From Planosporangium flavigriseum (GTDB taxonomy: Bacteria; Actinomycetota; Actinomycetes; Mycobacteriales; Micromonosporaceae): a stretch of 46,318 bases of DNA. Below are positions 1-7,897 of the stretch, one piece after another. Both the position numbers and the translations under genes were made by a program. The stretch lies in NCBI RefSeq assembly GCF_011947225.1, contig NZ_JAATVW010000028.1, forward strand, positions 1-46,318, given 5' to 3'. The notes under the pieces are model-generated. The model did not search any database. It saw only the letters and a program-made list of their open reading frames with translations, and was not told the DNA's origin. Numbering within the stretch: position 1 is the stretch's first letter; each line of letters opens with the position of its first letter.

Positions 1-10
1 TTTGGGCTGC

Positions 11-34
11 CCCGGCCCGCTCGTGCGGGCTGGG
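11..34 (-). terminator. Hairpin downstream of the decayed minus-strand gene
   Basis: A GC-rich hairpin: positions 15-20 pair with 25-30 around a 4-nt loop, extended by a G-U pair and three C-G pairs (11-13 with 32-34). It lies 13 nt past the minus-strand stop at 47-49. No U-tract is visible, which is common for actinobacterial terminators. Confidence 0.45.
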
Positions 35-46
35 ACAGGGGCCGAC

Positions 47-600
47 CTATCGGTTGTCGGCGTCTTGCGGGATGGAGGAGTCAACCGGGTTCTGGACGGT
101 GACGAGAGTGCCGCTGAGGAGCCAGGCGCGGGTAGTTGACGCGAACCTTGGCTGCATCAGCCCGTCATTGATCTCGCGGGTGACAGCTATCCGGTTGAAC
201 TCGGTTGCCGGCAGGAACAGCCGGCGGTTCGACCAGCCGCCGTCGGACGTGCCCTCCAATGGGGATGAACCGCATTCGCTTCTTCTTGCGTTCGGGGTTG
301 TTGACCGCGCGCCGGTCGGGCTGGTGTCGAGAAGCCGGTCGGAGTCGCGCGGGTTGTCAGGGTTGTCGCCGAACTGACGGGGTCGTTGGTGACCCCGGAC
401 GGGCCGGAGCCGATGCCTCCGGTGAACGGCGGTTCGTAGGTCGACGGTGCCCAGTCGGTGTCCTGGCTGAACTCCCAGTAGGAGTGCTGGTCGCTTTGCT
501 GACTGGCGTTGTAGGTGCCCAATGACAGTTGCCGGGGCACCGTGTCGGACCCTGGTCGGGGAAGCGGTCGCGGCCTGGGCGTCGGCGAATCCCATCCTCA
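47..600 (-). pseudogene. Decayed hypothetical gene, read in shifting frames
   Basis: I do not recognise the family. On the minus strand, protein-like stretches with high GC3 jump between frames. About 540-345 reads in one frame (Tyr/Trp-rich, with a segment around TDWAPSTYEPPF). A short basic stretch near 300-250 reads in a second frame. About 270-47 reads in a third frame, containing GGWSNRRLFLPATEFNRI and ending at a TAG at 47-49. No single frame covers the region without changing to Arg/Pro-rich shadow sequence. This is best explained by at least two indels in a once-intact gene. A real, strange Arg/Pro-rich protein of 184 residues in one frame is less likely. A hairpin after the stop supports a former gene end. 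Confidence 0.35.
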
Positions 601-737
601 TGACGGAGAAGCCGCGTGGCGGTCGGTGTGAGTGGCCGTAGCGGGATGACCCATTCCAGCTCCACCGTCGTTGGTGGATGGATCTCTCGACCGCGTCCAG
701 TCGACCGTGCGTGATGTGAAATCGCTTCCAATGAAGA

Positions 738-1028
738 GTGTGCGACGTGGCGTTCCGCTCCGGAATCGACCTGAGCCAGCAGGTCCTGCCGGGCGGCGAC
801 GACTATGTGTACGTTCCCGACGCCGCGAACGCGATCGAGCGGGCGCGGTCGGCGGTGGATTGCTGGACCGACCCGATCGAGCGAGACAATGCGCAGAACA
901 TGTTGGCGTCGTTGTCGCGCGATGTGGATGGCGGACAGCGTCAGCTCCTCCTCCGGGTGAGCCTGTACCAGCGCAGCCGTCCCGTCGTTGGCACGGCCGT
1001 CCTCGACCTGCTACGCGCGGCGGTGTGA
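738..1028 (+). CDS. Small hypothetical protein, 96 aa
   Basis: An unrecognised ORF with balanced, globular-looking composition (acidic and basic residues mixed, a helix-like DNAQNMLASLSRD segment) and consistently G/C third positions. These suggest it is or was coding. The start is uncertain: GTG at 738 or 747, with only a weak purine stretch (AAGAG) upstream. No signal peptide, membrane segment or metal motif is visible. A strong hairpin begins 21 nt after the stop, as expected for a gene end. It could be the 3' remnant of a longer gene, because the sequence upstream is decayed. Confidence 0.4.
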   Translation: MCDVAFRSGIDLSQQVLPGGDDYVYVPDAANAIERARSAVDCWTDPIERDNAQNMLASLSRDVDGGQRQLLLRVSLYQRSRPVVGTAVLDLLRAAV

Positions 1029-1049
1029 TCGAGCTATGCCGTAGCACAG

Positions 1050-1087
1050 TCCACCAGTGCCGGACAGTTCCGTCCGGGACTGGTGGA
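1050..1087 (+). terminator. Stem-loop after the small ORF
   Basis: The two arms (1050-1065 and 1072-1087) are inverted repeats with one G-G mismatch around a 6-nt loop. It lies 21 nt downstream of the stop at 1026-1028. There is no T-run, so it is a candidate U-less terminator. The remaining bases up to 1249 hold no convincing gene; they are the leader of the aldehyde dehydrogenase. Confidence 0.45.
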
Positions 1088-1249
1088 TGTCGGCGCGTTC
1101 GTGGCCGAGGTCGCCTGACGGTCGACCTGGGCCGATGCGGCGGCCGTGGACAGGGGGCTGCGCCGGGTGCCCGCTACAGTGATCATCAACCCGTGGGGTG
1201 GTCACCCTACCGGAGGGCGTATCACGACAAACTCAGACAGGACAGAGTC

Positions 1250-2677
1250 ATGGCAGTCTTCTCCGATCTGTTCATCGGTGGCCAGTGGGTCGCCGGTTCA
1301 GACCGTGTACCCGTCATCGACCCCAGCGACGGCTCCGTCATCACGACGGTGGCGACCGCGGGCGAGCGGGAGTGCGACGAGGCAGTGGCCGCGGCGGACG
1401 CTGCCGCCGGCGCGTGGGCACGTACATCACCGAGGGAGCGGGCGGAGATCCTCCGGCGGGCCTTTGAGCTCATGCGCGCCGAGGCGGACGACATCGCCGA
1501 GCTGATCACCCGTGAGAACGGCAAGGTGCTCGCGGACGCGCGCGGCGAAGCCACGTACGCCGCGGAGTTCTTCCGCTGGTTCTCGGAGGAGGCCGTTCGG
1601 GTGCCCGGCGACTTCCGGCCGGCGCCGAACGGGGACAAGCGGATCCTCGTGACGCACTACCCGGTCGGCGTCTCGCTGCTGATCACGCCCTGGAACTTCC
1701 CGGCCGCCATGGCGACGCGGAAGATCGCCCCGGCTTTGGCCGCTGGCTGCACCGTCGTGCTCAAGCCCGCCACGGAGACCCCGCTGACCGCCCTGGCCAT
1801 CGCGGACCTGCTGAAGCGGGCAGGCGTACCCGACGGTGTCGTGAACGTGGTGCTGCCCAAGCCGACCGGGGCGCTCGTGAGCCGGATGCTCCACGACCCC
1901 CGCGTCCGGAACCTGTCGTTCACGGGCTCGACCGAGGTCGGCCGGGTACTGCTGCACGAGGCCGCGGACCTCATCATCCGTACCTCGATGGAGCTCGGCG
2001 GCAACGCGCCCTTCCTGGTGCTGGCGGACGCCGACGTCGAGAAGGCGGTCGAGGGCGCAATGGCCGCGAAGATGCGCAACGGCGGTTCGGCCTGCACCGC
2101 GGCGAACCGGTTCTACGTCGCCCGCGAGGTGGCCAAGGAGTTCACCGAGCGTTTCGCGGCAGCGATGGGCGCGCTCCGGCTGGGGCCGGGCCTGGACCCG
2201 TCCTCGCAGCTGGGCGCGCTGGTCTCGACCGGTGAGCGGGACAAGGTCGCCGAGCTCGTCGACATGGCGATCGGCGACGGGGCGAAGCCCGTCGTCGGTG
2301 GCGCCGTTCCCGACCGCGCCGGCGCGTACTACCCGGCGACCGTCCTCACCGATGTCGCCGCGGACGCGCCGATCCTGGACCGGGAGATCTTCGGGCCGGT
2401 CGCTCCCATCGTGGTCGTCGACTCCGACGAGGAGGCGATCGCGCACGCGAACGCGACCGAGTACGGCCTCATCAGCTACGTGTACTCCGGCGAGCTCGGG
2501 CGGGCCATCCGGGCGGCGGAGGCGATCGAGTCCGGCATGGTGGCCGTCAACCGGGGCGTCATCTCCGACCCGGCGGCGCCGTTCGGTGGCGTGAAGCAGA
2601 GCGGCCTCGGCCGCGAAGGCGGCTTCGACGGTATCCACGAGTTCCTCGAGACCAAGTACATCGGTCTCGACATCTAG
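1250..2677 (+). CDS. NAD(P)-dependent aldehyde dehydrogenase (succinate-semialdehyde dehydrogenase family)
   Basis: Oxidises an aldehyde, probably a semialdehyde, to the acid with NAD(P)+. The 475-residue length is normal for the family. Visible motifs are the NAD-binding TPWNFP region, FTGSTEVG, the general base Glu248 in MELGGNAP, the nucleophile Cys282 in GGSACTAANR, and EIFGPVAP near the C-terminus. The GabD-like context of the Cys motif favours a semialdehyde or short aldehyde substrate. The start is ATG 1250, preceded by AGGACAG. A longer reading frame upstream is Arg/Pro-rich and not coding-like. It converges on the GntR regulator, which sits next to an omega-aminotransferase, so the likely role is oxidising the semialdehyde made by that aminotransferase. 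The exact substrate is not determined. Confidence 0.92.
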   Translation: MAVFSDLFIGGQWVAGSDRVPVIDPSDGSVITTVATAGERECDEAVAAADAAAGAWARTSPRERAEILRRAFELMRAEADDIAELITRENGKVLADARGEATYAAEFFRWFSEEAVRVPGDFRPAPNGDKRILVTHYPVGVSLLITPWNFPAAMATRKIAPALAAGCTVVLKPATETPLTALAIADLLKRAGVPDGVVNVVLPKPTGALVSRMLHDPRVRNLSFTGSTEVGRVLLHEAADLIIRTSMELGGNAPFLVLADADVEKAVEGAMAAKMRNGGSACTAANRFYVAREVAKEFTERFAAAMGALRLGPGLDPSSQLGALVSTGERDKVAELVDMAIGDGAKPVVGGAVPDRAGAYYPATVLTDVAADAPILDREIFGPVAPIVVVDSDEEAIAHANATEYGLISYVYSGELGRAIRAAEAIESGMVAVNRGVISDPAAPFGGVKQSGLGREGGFDGIHEFLETKYIGLDI

Positions 2678-2686
2678 TCGGCAGAT

Positions 2687-2732
2687 AACGCTGCGGTCCA
2701 CCTCGCCTACCGAGGTGGACCGCAGCGTTTTT
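2687..2732. terminator. Bidirectional rho-independent terminator
   Basis: A perfect 19-bp stem (2687-2705 with 2711-2729), 5-nt loop CCTAC, and a run of T to 2732 on the plus strand. The A residues at the other end give a short U-run on the minus strand too. It lies between the convergent aldehyde dehydrogenase and GntR genes and can end both transcripts. Confidence 0.92.
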
Positions 2733-2746
2733 GGTTGGGCGGCGGG

Positions 2747-3430
2747 CTAACTGGGGCTCTGGCTTCGCCCTTCCAGGATTGCCTTGAGTCGCTCACCGTT
2801 GCCCTCGACGTGCACGGTGACGGCTTGGACGGCGGCCTCGGTGTCGCCTGATTCGAGCGCGTCGAGGATGGGGCGATGCTCCTCCAGTACCGACTCCGGA
2901 CGCTCGTACTCCCGGTCGGTGACCGACAGGACCATGAGATAGAACCGCAGCTCTGTGGCCAGCTGGCTGTAGAAGGCGTCGATCCTCTTGCTCGCCAGCA
3001 GGCCCACGACGGCGGCGTGGAAGGCCAGGTCCTTGACGACGATCTCGTGCGCTTGACCTGACGCGGTCGCTTCGGCCAGTTCCTCGAACGCCGCCCGGAC
3101 GGCCCGTACCCGCTCCGGTGCGTGGGCGTGCCGGACCGCCGCCACCTCCAGCCGTAGCCGGGCCTGGTACAGCTCGTCGAGCTCGTCGACGGAGGGCTCG
3201 ATCACGACCGCGCCGCGGTGCATCTCGTGACGGACGAGTCCGCCCTGCTCCAGGATGCGTACCGCCTCTCGCACCGTATTGCGGGAGATCCCGAGCGACG
3301 CCGCGATCGCGCTTTCGCGCAGCGGTGCGCCTGCCGTCAGCGCCCCGCTCATGATCATGTCGCTCAGCCCGCTGGCGACCTGTTGCGCCGTGCTCTGGCG
3401 CTTGAGGGGGAGGTCTTCGAACGTCATCAC
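2747..3430 (-). CDS. GntR family regulator with FCD effector domain
   Basis: A DNA-binding repressor or activator of 227 residues. The N-terminal winged helix spans about 10-75 (ISRNTVREAVRILEQGGL is the recognition-helix region). The C-terminal all-helical FCD domain spans about 85-220 and usually binds a small carboxylic or amino acid, often with a metal. The start could be either Met of the MM pair at 3430 or 3427. It is divergent from the aminotransferase gene across a 176-bp intergenic region with a palindrome at 3443-3463. It therefore probably controls both itself and the catabolic genes that follow, with a pathway substrate or product as inducer (inference). Confidence 0.9.
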   Translation of the reverse strand: MMTFEDLPLKRQSTAQQVASGLSDMIMSGALTAGAPLRESAIAASLGISRNTVREAVRILEQGGLVRHEMHRGAVVIEPSVDELDELYQARLRLEVAAVRHAHAPERVRAVRAAFEELAEATASGQAHEIVVKDLAFHAAVVGLLASKRIDAFYSQLATELRFYLMVLSVTDREYERPESVLEEHRPILDALESGDTEAAVQAVTVHVEGNGERLKAILEGRSQSPS

Positions 3431-3442
3431 GCGCTGATTATA

Positions 3443-3485
3443 GAGAACAAGGTACTTGTGCTCTACAGTTCAACTGCTCTACAGT
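3443..3485. promoter_or_regulatory. GntR operator candidate and direct repeats
   Basis: Positions 3443-3463 form an interrupted palindrome, GAG-A-ACAAG-GTA-CTTGT-G-CTC, immediately upstream of the regulator start. Two copies of CTCTACAGT follow at 3461-3469 and 3477-3485, 16 bp apart (about one and a half helical turns). FCD-type GntR proteins typically bind such short inverted repeats. The position between two divergent genes suits autoregulation plus control of the aminotransferase promoter. Confidence 0.6.
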
Positions 3486-3606
3486 CTGCGATCACTGGAT
3501 GTGTCCTGGGCCACGCTGGTACGTCACACGCCCGCTCGCGGACGTGCCGCCGGAGTCGGACACCCGATCGAGCAACGACCGGTGACGCCGGCGCCTGGAG
3601 GAGTCC

Positions 3607-4875
3607 ATGAGCAGTAACCGGGTGGGACTTGGCACTTCGCTGTGGAGCGCGCAGGCGCATATGCCTTCGGTGCTCGACAGCCGGGTCACGCTCGTGGCCG
3701 GCGACGGTGCGTACCTCACCACGTCCGACGGGGCCAGGCTGCTCGACGCGACCGCGGGTCTCTGGCATGCGAACGTCGGCCACGGCCGTGAGTCGATCGC
3801 CCGGGCAGCGTATGAGCAGATGTGCCGGCTGGAGACCTACCACGTCTTCGGGCGCTTCGCGAACGAGCCGGCCCTGCAGCTCGCGGACCGGGTCACGGCG
3901 ATGGGTCCCATCCCCGACGCCAAGGTCTTCTGGACCAGCGGTGGCTCCGACGCGGTCGACCTCGCCTGCAAGCTGGCTCGCCGGCACTGGCAGCTGGAGA
4001 ACCGGCCGGACAAGCGCATCATCCTGAGCCGCGCCAACGCTTACCACGGTCTGCACGGCTTCGGCACCAGCATCGCGGGGCTCGAGTACAACCGGGACGG
4101 GTACGGCTCCGACTCGCTCATCCCGGAAACGGCCCGGATTCCCACCAACGACCTGGCCGGCGTCGCTGCCGTCATCGCCGAGCTGGGCCCGGAGCGCATC
4201 GCCGCGATCGTCGCGGAGCCGGTCATGGGCACCGGTGGCGTCATCCCGCCGGAGCCGGGCTACCTCGACGGCCTGCAGCGGCTCGCCCGCGCCAACGACA
4301 TCCTCTTCATCGTCGACGAGGTGATCACCGGCTTCGGCCGTACCGGCGTGATGTTCGCCAGTGAGCGCTTCGGGCTCCAGCCCGACATGGTGCTGATGGC
4401 CAAGGGAATCACCTCCGGCTACGCGCCGCTCGGCGGCGTGCTCATCGCGCCCGCCGTCTGGGGACGCTTCTTCGCCGACGCGGACGCGCCCATGTTCCGG
4501 CACGGCCTTACGTACTCCGGCCACGCGACCGCGTGTGCCGTCGCGGCCACGAACCTCGACATCCTCGAGCAGGAGGGGCTCGTGGAGCGGGCCGCTGAGC
4601 TCGAAGGGGTCCTCGCCCGGGCCGTCAAGCCGCTGGCCGATCACGAGCTCGTGGCGGACGTGCGGAGCGCCGGATTCATGGCCGGTGTGCAGTTGCTGCC
4701 GGAGGTGCCGGGGGAGGCGATCGCCGACGCGTGCATCGCGGGCGGTGTCGTGATGCGGGCCATCAACAACAACACGCTGCAGATCTGCCCGCCCTTCGTC
4801 GTGACCGACGAGGAGGTGTCGCGAATCGCGGCAACGATCCAGGACGCGCTCGACGGCTTCGCGAGCCGGCGATGA
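3607..4875 (+). CDS. Class III omega-aminotransferase (omega-amino acid/amine:pyruvate type)
   Basis: A PLP enzyme of 422 residues that moves a terminal amino group from an omega-amino acid or amine to an acceptor, usually pyruvate. The cofactor-binding Asp237 lies in FIVDEVITGFGRTG and the Schiff-base Lys266 in LMAKGITSGY. A YHG motif near residue 143 and the GLTYSGH segment are typical of the family. The start ATG 3607 follows GGAGGAG. The downstream alanine dehydrogenase would recycle alanine to pyruvate, so a pyruvate-dependent reaction fits. Substrate candidates are beta-alanine, GABA, taurine or a diamine-derived compound; the sequence alone does not choose. It is the first gene of the long catabolic series. 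Confidence 0.9.
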   Translation: MSSNRVGLGTSLWSAQAHMPSVLDSRVTLVAGDGAYLTTSDGARLLDATAGLWHANVGHGRESIARAAYEQMCRLETYHVFGRFANEPALQLADRVTAMGPIPDAKVFWTSGGSDAVDLACKLARRHWQLENRPDKRIILSRANAYHGLHGFGTSIAGLEYNRDGYGSDSLIPETARIPTNDLAGVAAVIAELGPERIAAIVAEPVMGTGGVIPPEPGYLDGLQRLARANDILFIVDEVITGFGRTGVMFASERFGLQPDMVLMAKGITSGYAPLGGVLIAPAVWGRFFADADAPMFRHGLTYSGHATACAVAATNLDILEQEGLVERAAELEGVLARAVKPLADHELVADVRSAGFMAGVQLLPEVPGEAIADACIAGGVVMRAINNNTLQICPPFVVTDEEVSRIAATIQDALDGFASRR

Positions 4876-4888
4876 CGACCGCGACCAT

Positions 4889-4981
4889 GGCGGTCCGGCC
4901 GTCGGGCGCGAGGGCGGCGCGGAGGGCATCCCGGAGTACCTCGACCTCACGTACGTCGCACTGAACAACCAGGCCAGCTAG
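4889..4981 (+). pseudogene. 3' remnant of a second aldehyde dehydrogenase
   Basis: In the 127-bp gap between the aminotransferase and alanine dehydrogenase genes, the frame ending at TAG 4979-4981 reads [22 protein letters not shown]. This matches the conserved aldehyde dehydrogenase C-terminus, here SGLGREGGFDGIHEFLETKY in the intact gene at 1250-2677. A preceding HGGPA resembles the FGGVKQSG motif with residues missing. There is no start and nothing else of the gene remains. It is a deletion scar showing that an aldehyde dehydrogenase once stood in this operon. Confidence 0.75.
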
Positions 4982-5002
4982 TTCGAAACGGGGGAGAGTC
5001 AC

Positions 5003-6094
5003 ATGCGGGTAGGCGTGGTAGCCGAGATCAAGCCGGCGGAGCGGCGGGTCGGGCTCACTCCGGCCGGCGCGGCCGCGCTGGTGGCGGACGGGCACGACGT
5101 GCTCGTGCAAACCGGTGCCGGCGTCGGTGCGGGCTTCGGCGACGAGGACTATCTGCGGGCGGGGGCCCGAATTGTCAGTGTCGACCAGGCCTGGGGCGAC
5201 AGCGAACTGCTTGTGAAGGTCAAGGAGCCGATCGCGGCGGAGTACGGGTACCTGCGGTCCGACCTGACCCTGTTCACCTACCTGCACCTGGCCGCCGACC
5301 GGCCGCTGACCGAGGCGCTCATGGCCGCCAAGACGACGGCGATCGCGTACGAGACGGTGCGCGACGAGTCCGGGGCGCTGCCATTGCTCGCGCCCATGAG
5401 CGAGGTGGCGGGCAGACTCGCCGCGCAGGCCGCCGCCCACCACCTCCAGCACCCCTTCGGCGGCCCCGGTCTCCTGATCGGAGGCGTGCCCGGGGTGCCG
5501 CCCGCGCGCGTCGTGGTCATCGGCGGCGGCGTCGTCGGTACGCAGGCGGCGCTGGTCGCTGTCGGGATGCAGGCGGACGTCACGATCCTCGATTCGTCGC
5601 CACGGCGGTTGCGGCAGCTCGACGAGTTCTTCGGTCCGCGCGCCCAGGTCGTCATGTCGGACCCGCTGGCGCTGGAAGAGGCCATTGTGGACGCCGACGT
5701 CCTGATCGGCGCGGTGCTCGTGCCCGGGGCGGCGGCCCCCAAACTGGTGCGGGCGGACCACCTGCCGTCGCTCAAGCCCGCGGCGGTCCTGGTCGACGTC
5801 GCTATCGACCAGGGCGGCTGCTTCGAGACGTCCCGCCCGACCACGTACCTCGACCCGACGTACCGGGTGGCCGGGATCCTGCACTACTGCGTCGCCAACA
5901 TGCCCGGTGCCGTGCCGCGCACCTCGACCCGCGCGCTGACCAACGCCACCCTTCCCTACGTCAGGAAGTTGGCCGGGCTCGGCCCCGACCTGGCGCTGGC
6001 GGGCGACGAGGCGCTGCAGGCGGGCCTCAATGTGCGCGACGGTCTTGTCCGGCACGCCGGCGTCGCGACGGCTTTCCCGGACTTGGCCAGTTGA
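5003..6094 (+). CDS. ald: Alanine dehydrogenase
   Basis: Catalyses reversible NAD-dependent deamination of L-alanine to pyruvate and ammonia in the cytoplasm. It has 363 residues, close to the usual 370. Substrate-binding Lys74 lies in KVKEP, catalytic His95 in YLHLAAD, the Rossmann glycine motif GGGVVG near 175, and catalytic Asp269 in VAIDQGG. The SRPTT and CVANMPG segments are hallmark. The start ATG 5003 follows GGGGGAGAG. Next to the omega-aminotransferase it would regenerate the pyruvate acceptor and release nitrogen as ammonia. Confidence 0.94.
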   Translation: MRVGVVAEIKPAERRVGLTPAGAAALVADGHDVLVQTGAGVGAGFGDEDYLRAGARIVSVDQAWGDSELLVKVKEPIAAEYGYLRSDLTLFTYLHLAADRPLTEALMAAKTTAIAYETVRDESGALPLLAPMSEVAGRLAAQAAAHHLQHPFGGPGLLIGGVPGVPPARVVVIGGGVVGTQAALVAVGMQADVTILDSSPRRLRQLDEFFGPRAQVVMSDPLALEEAIVDADVLIGAVLVPGAAAPKLVRADHLPSLKPAAVLVDVAIDQGGCFETSRPTTYLDPTYRVAGILHYCVANMPGAVPRTSTRALTNATLPYVRKLAGLGPDLALAGDEALQAGLNVRDGLVRHAGVATAFPDLAS

Positions 6095-6126
6095 CGGCGC
6101 CAGCGCTCCGGCGGGAGCCGAGCGAC

Positions 6127-6705
6127 ATGAGCACGGCGCGAGGGGTCGGCCTACCGGATTCGGTTGTGGCCGGGTCCATCGTCCGCGCGGCCCGTACGCG
6201 CCGGCGGATGACGCTGCGCCAGCTGTCCACGGTGACCGGGCTGTCGGAGAGCTTCCTGAGTCAGTTCGAGCGGGGGCTGAGCCAGGCGAGCATCGCCTCG
6301 CTGCGCAGCATCACCGGCGCCGTGGGGATCACGCTGGCGGACGTCTTCACCACCAGCGGCGCGGCGGGCGCCCGGGTACTGCGGCAGTCGGCGCGGCCGA
6401 CCATGCCCTTCGGGGACAACGCCGTGAAGTACCTCTTGACGCCACACCCGATGCGACACCTCGAGGCATTTTGCGTCACGTTTCAGCCCAACGGATCGAC
6501 CGGCGACACGCACTACACGCACGGCGACTCCGAGGAGCTGCTGCTCGTCACATCCGGCGCGGTGAAGTTGGAACTTTCCACGGACGTCTTTCTCCTGGAG
6601 GCAGGCGACTCGATCGCCTTCTGGAGCAGCGTTCCGCACCGCGTCGTCAACGTCAGCCAGGAGCCTTCCCAGGCTCTCTGGGTGATCAGCTCACCGAGTA
6701 ACTGA
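6127..6705 (+). CDS. XRE-family regulator with C-terminal cupin domain
   Basis: A 192-residue regulator. An N-terminal helix-turn-helix (about residues 15-70, with [21 protein letters not shown]) binds DNA. A cupin barrel (about 105-185, with [18 protein letters not shown] and a distal PHRVVNV) probably senses a small ligand. I chose ATG 6127 because GGGAG precedes it; a TTG at 6091 overlapping the ald stop is possible but less likely. This architecture is common for regulators of amine, polyamine and amino-acid catabolism. Its position between ald and the ABC importer suggests it controls the transporter and downstream genes. Confidence 0.88.
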   Translation: MSTARGVGLPDSVVAGSIVRAARTRRRMTLRQLSTVTGLSESFLSQFERGLSQASIASLRSITGAVGITLADVFTTSGAAGARVLRQSARPTMPFGDNAVKYLLTPHPMRHLEAFCVTFQPNGSTGDTHYTHGDSEELLLVTSGAVKLELSTDVFLLEAGDSIAFWSSVPHRVVNVSQEPSQALWVISSPSN

Positions 6706-6751
6706 GCCCCTACCAGGTGTTGTCAGCGAAGTAATCAACCGGAGGTTCAAG

Positions 6752-7870
6752 GTGAAGAACAACATGTCAGCGCGGCGCCGGGCGGGGGCTGGCCTCGCCG
6801 CTGCCGCCGCTGCCGCGGTGCTGCTGTTAACGGCTGCCTGCGGCGGAAAGACCTCGGCCGGAGCGGGGTCGGGTTCGAGCAAGAGTGAGGACAAGGGCCC
6901 GCTCGTCGTGGCCAGCTGGGGATCGACCACGACGGAGTCGATGCGCAAGTACCTCGCCGAGCCCTTCACCAAAGAGACCGGCATCGAGATCAAGATCGTC
7001 GACGCGCCCGGGAAGTACGCGGCGGGCGTGCAGTCCCAGTCGCGCGCGGGGAAGATCCAGTGGGACATCCTCGACGCCGCGTCGGCGCCGGACGCCTACG
7101 CCCTCCACGCCCAGGGGCTCCTCGAGCCGCTGCCGGCCGACCTCAAGCAAAAGCTGTCGAAGATCCTGGTCGACGGCGCCGTGAAGGACTTCGGCTACAG
7201 CTACTCCGCGCTCGGCTACATCGTCGGCTGCCAGGAGCAGCGGGTGGCGAGCTGCCCCGACGCCCAGCAGTACTTCGACGCGAAGGCGTATCCGGGGCGG
7301 CGGCAGATGATCGCGACCTCGCCGATGGTCAACCTCAGCCTCGCCGAGCTGGCCAACGGTGTCGCTCCGAAGGACCTCGGGACGCACGAGATCAACATGG
7401 ACCGCGCCTTCGCCAAGCTCAAGGAGCTCAAGCCCGACGTCAAGGTCTGGTGGCAGTCGTCGGACCAGTCCCAGCAGACCATCCGCAACGGCGAGGTCGA
7501 CCTGGGGATCCTGTACAGCGGCCGCATTTACCTGCTCAAGGAGCAGGGCACGCCGGTCAAGCCGGTGTGGAAGGGCGGGCTCTACAACCCCGGCTACATG
7601 GCCGTGGTGAAGGGGTCGCAGCACAAGGACGCCGCGTTCCGGTTCCTGCAGTGGATCGCGGAGCACCCGGAGGCCCAGGCCGGCTGGGCGTCGGGCACCC
7701 GCAACTCGGTGCCCAACCCCAAGTCGTTCGACACCATGACGCCGCAGCTGCGGGAGTCGTTGGCGGACTGGCCGGCTAACCGCGAGGTGCTCGCGAACAT
7801 CAACTACGACTGGTACGTCAAGAACCTCGACGAGGTCAACAGGCGCTGGCAGGAGTTCCTGCGCGGGTAA
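6752..7870 (+). CDS. Substrate-binding lipoprotein of a spermidine/putrescine-type ABC importer
   Basis: The extracytoplasmic receptor of the ABC importer. The start is GTG 6752, 6 nt after GGAGG. The first 30 residues form a lipoprotein signal: positively charged MSARRR, a hydrophobic Ala/Leu core and the lipobox LTAAC with Cys30 as the lipid anchor. The mature part (about 340 residues) resembles family 1 / PotD-type binding proteins (polyamines, iron, aminoethylphosphonate). Segments such as VVASWG near the N-terminus and YNPGYMAVVKGSQHKDAA near the C-terminus fit. It is followed by two permeases and an ATPase in tight linkage. The ligand is unknown; an amine or amino-carboxylate used by the neighbouring enzymes is the natural inference. 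Confidence 0.88.
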   Translation: MKNNMSARRRAGAGLAAAAAAAVLLLTAACGGKTSAGAGSGSSKSEDKGPLVVASWGSTTTESMRKYLAEPFTKETGIEIKIVDAPGKYAAGVQSQSRAGKIQWDILDAASAPDAYALHAQGLLEPLPADLKQKLSKILVDGAVKDFGYSYSALGYIVGCQEQRVASCPDAQQYFDAKAYPGRRQMIATSPMVNLSLAELANGVAPKDLGTHEINMDRAFAKLKELKPDVKVWWQSSDQSQQTIRNGEVDLGILYSGRIYLLKEQGTPVKPVWKGGLYNPGYMAVVKGSQHKDAAFRFLQWIAEHPEAQAGWASGTRNSVPNPKSFDTMTPQLRESLADWPANREVLANINYDWYVKNLDEVNRRWQEFLRG

Positions 7871-7897
7871 TCGCGGACACCGACGAGGAGGAGTGCT

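Noticed and set aside
671-1249. Long upstream extension of the aldehyde dehydrogenase reading frame
   Set aside because: The extra 193 codons are Arg/Pro/Gly-rich, cross a hairpin and overlap a more coding-like small ORF. The family begins at ATG 1250.
1427-2701. 424-codon minus-strand ORF opposite the aldehyde dehydrogenase
   Set aside because: Typical high-GC antisense shadow rich in Arg, Asp, Val and His with no motifs; the plus-strand gene is certain. The same applies to the long antisense frames at 9576-11576, 18946-20556 and 29729-32446.
4889-4981. Independent small peptide gene between aminotransferase and ald
   Set aside because: There is no start codon with a ribosome site, and the residues match the aldehyde dehydrogenase C-terminus, so a remnant is the better call.
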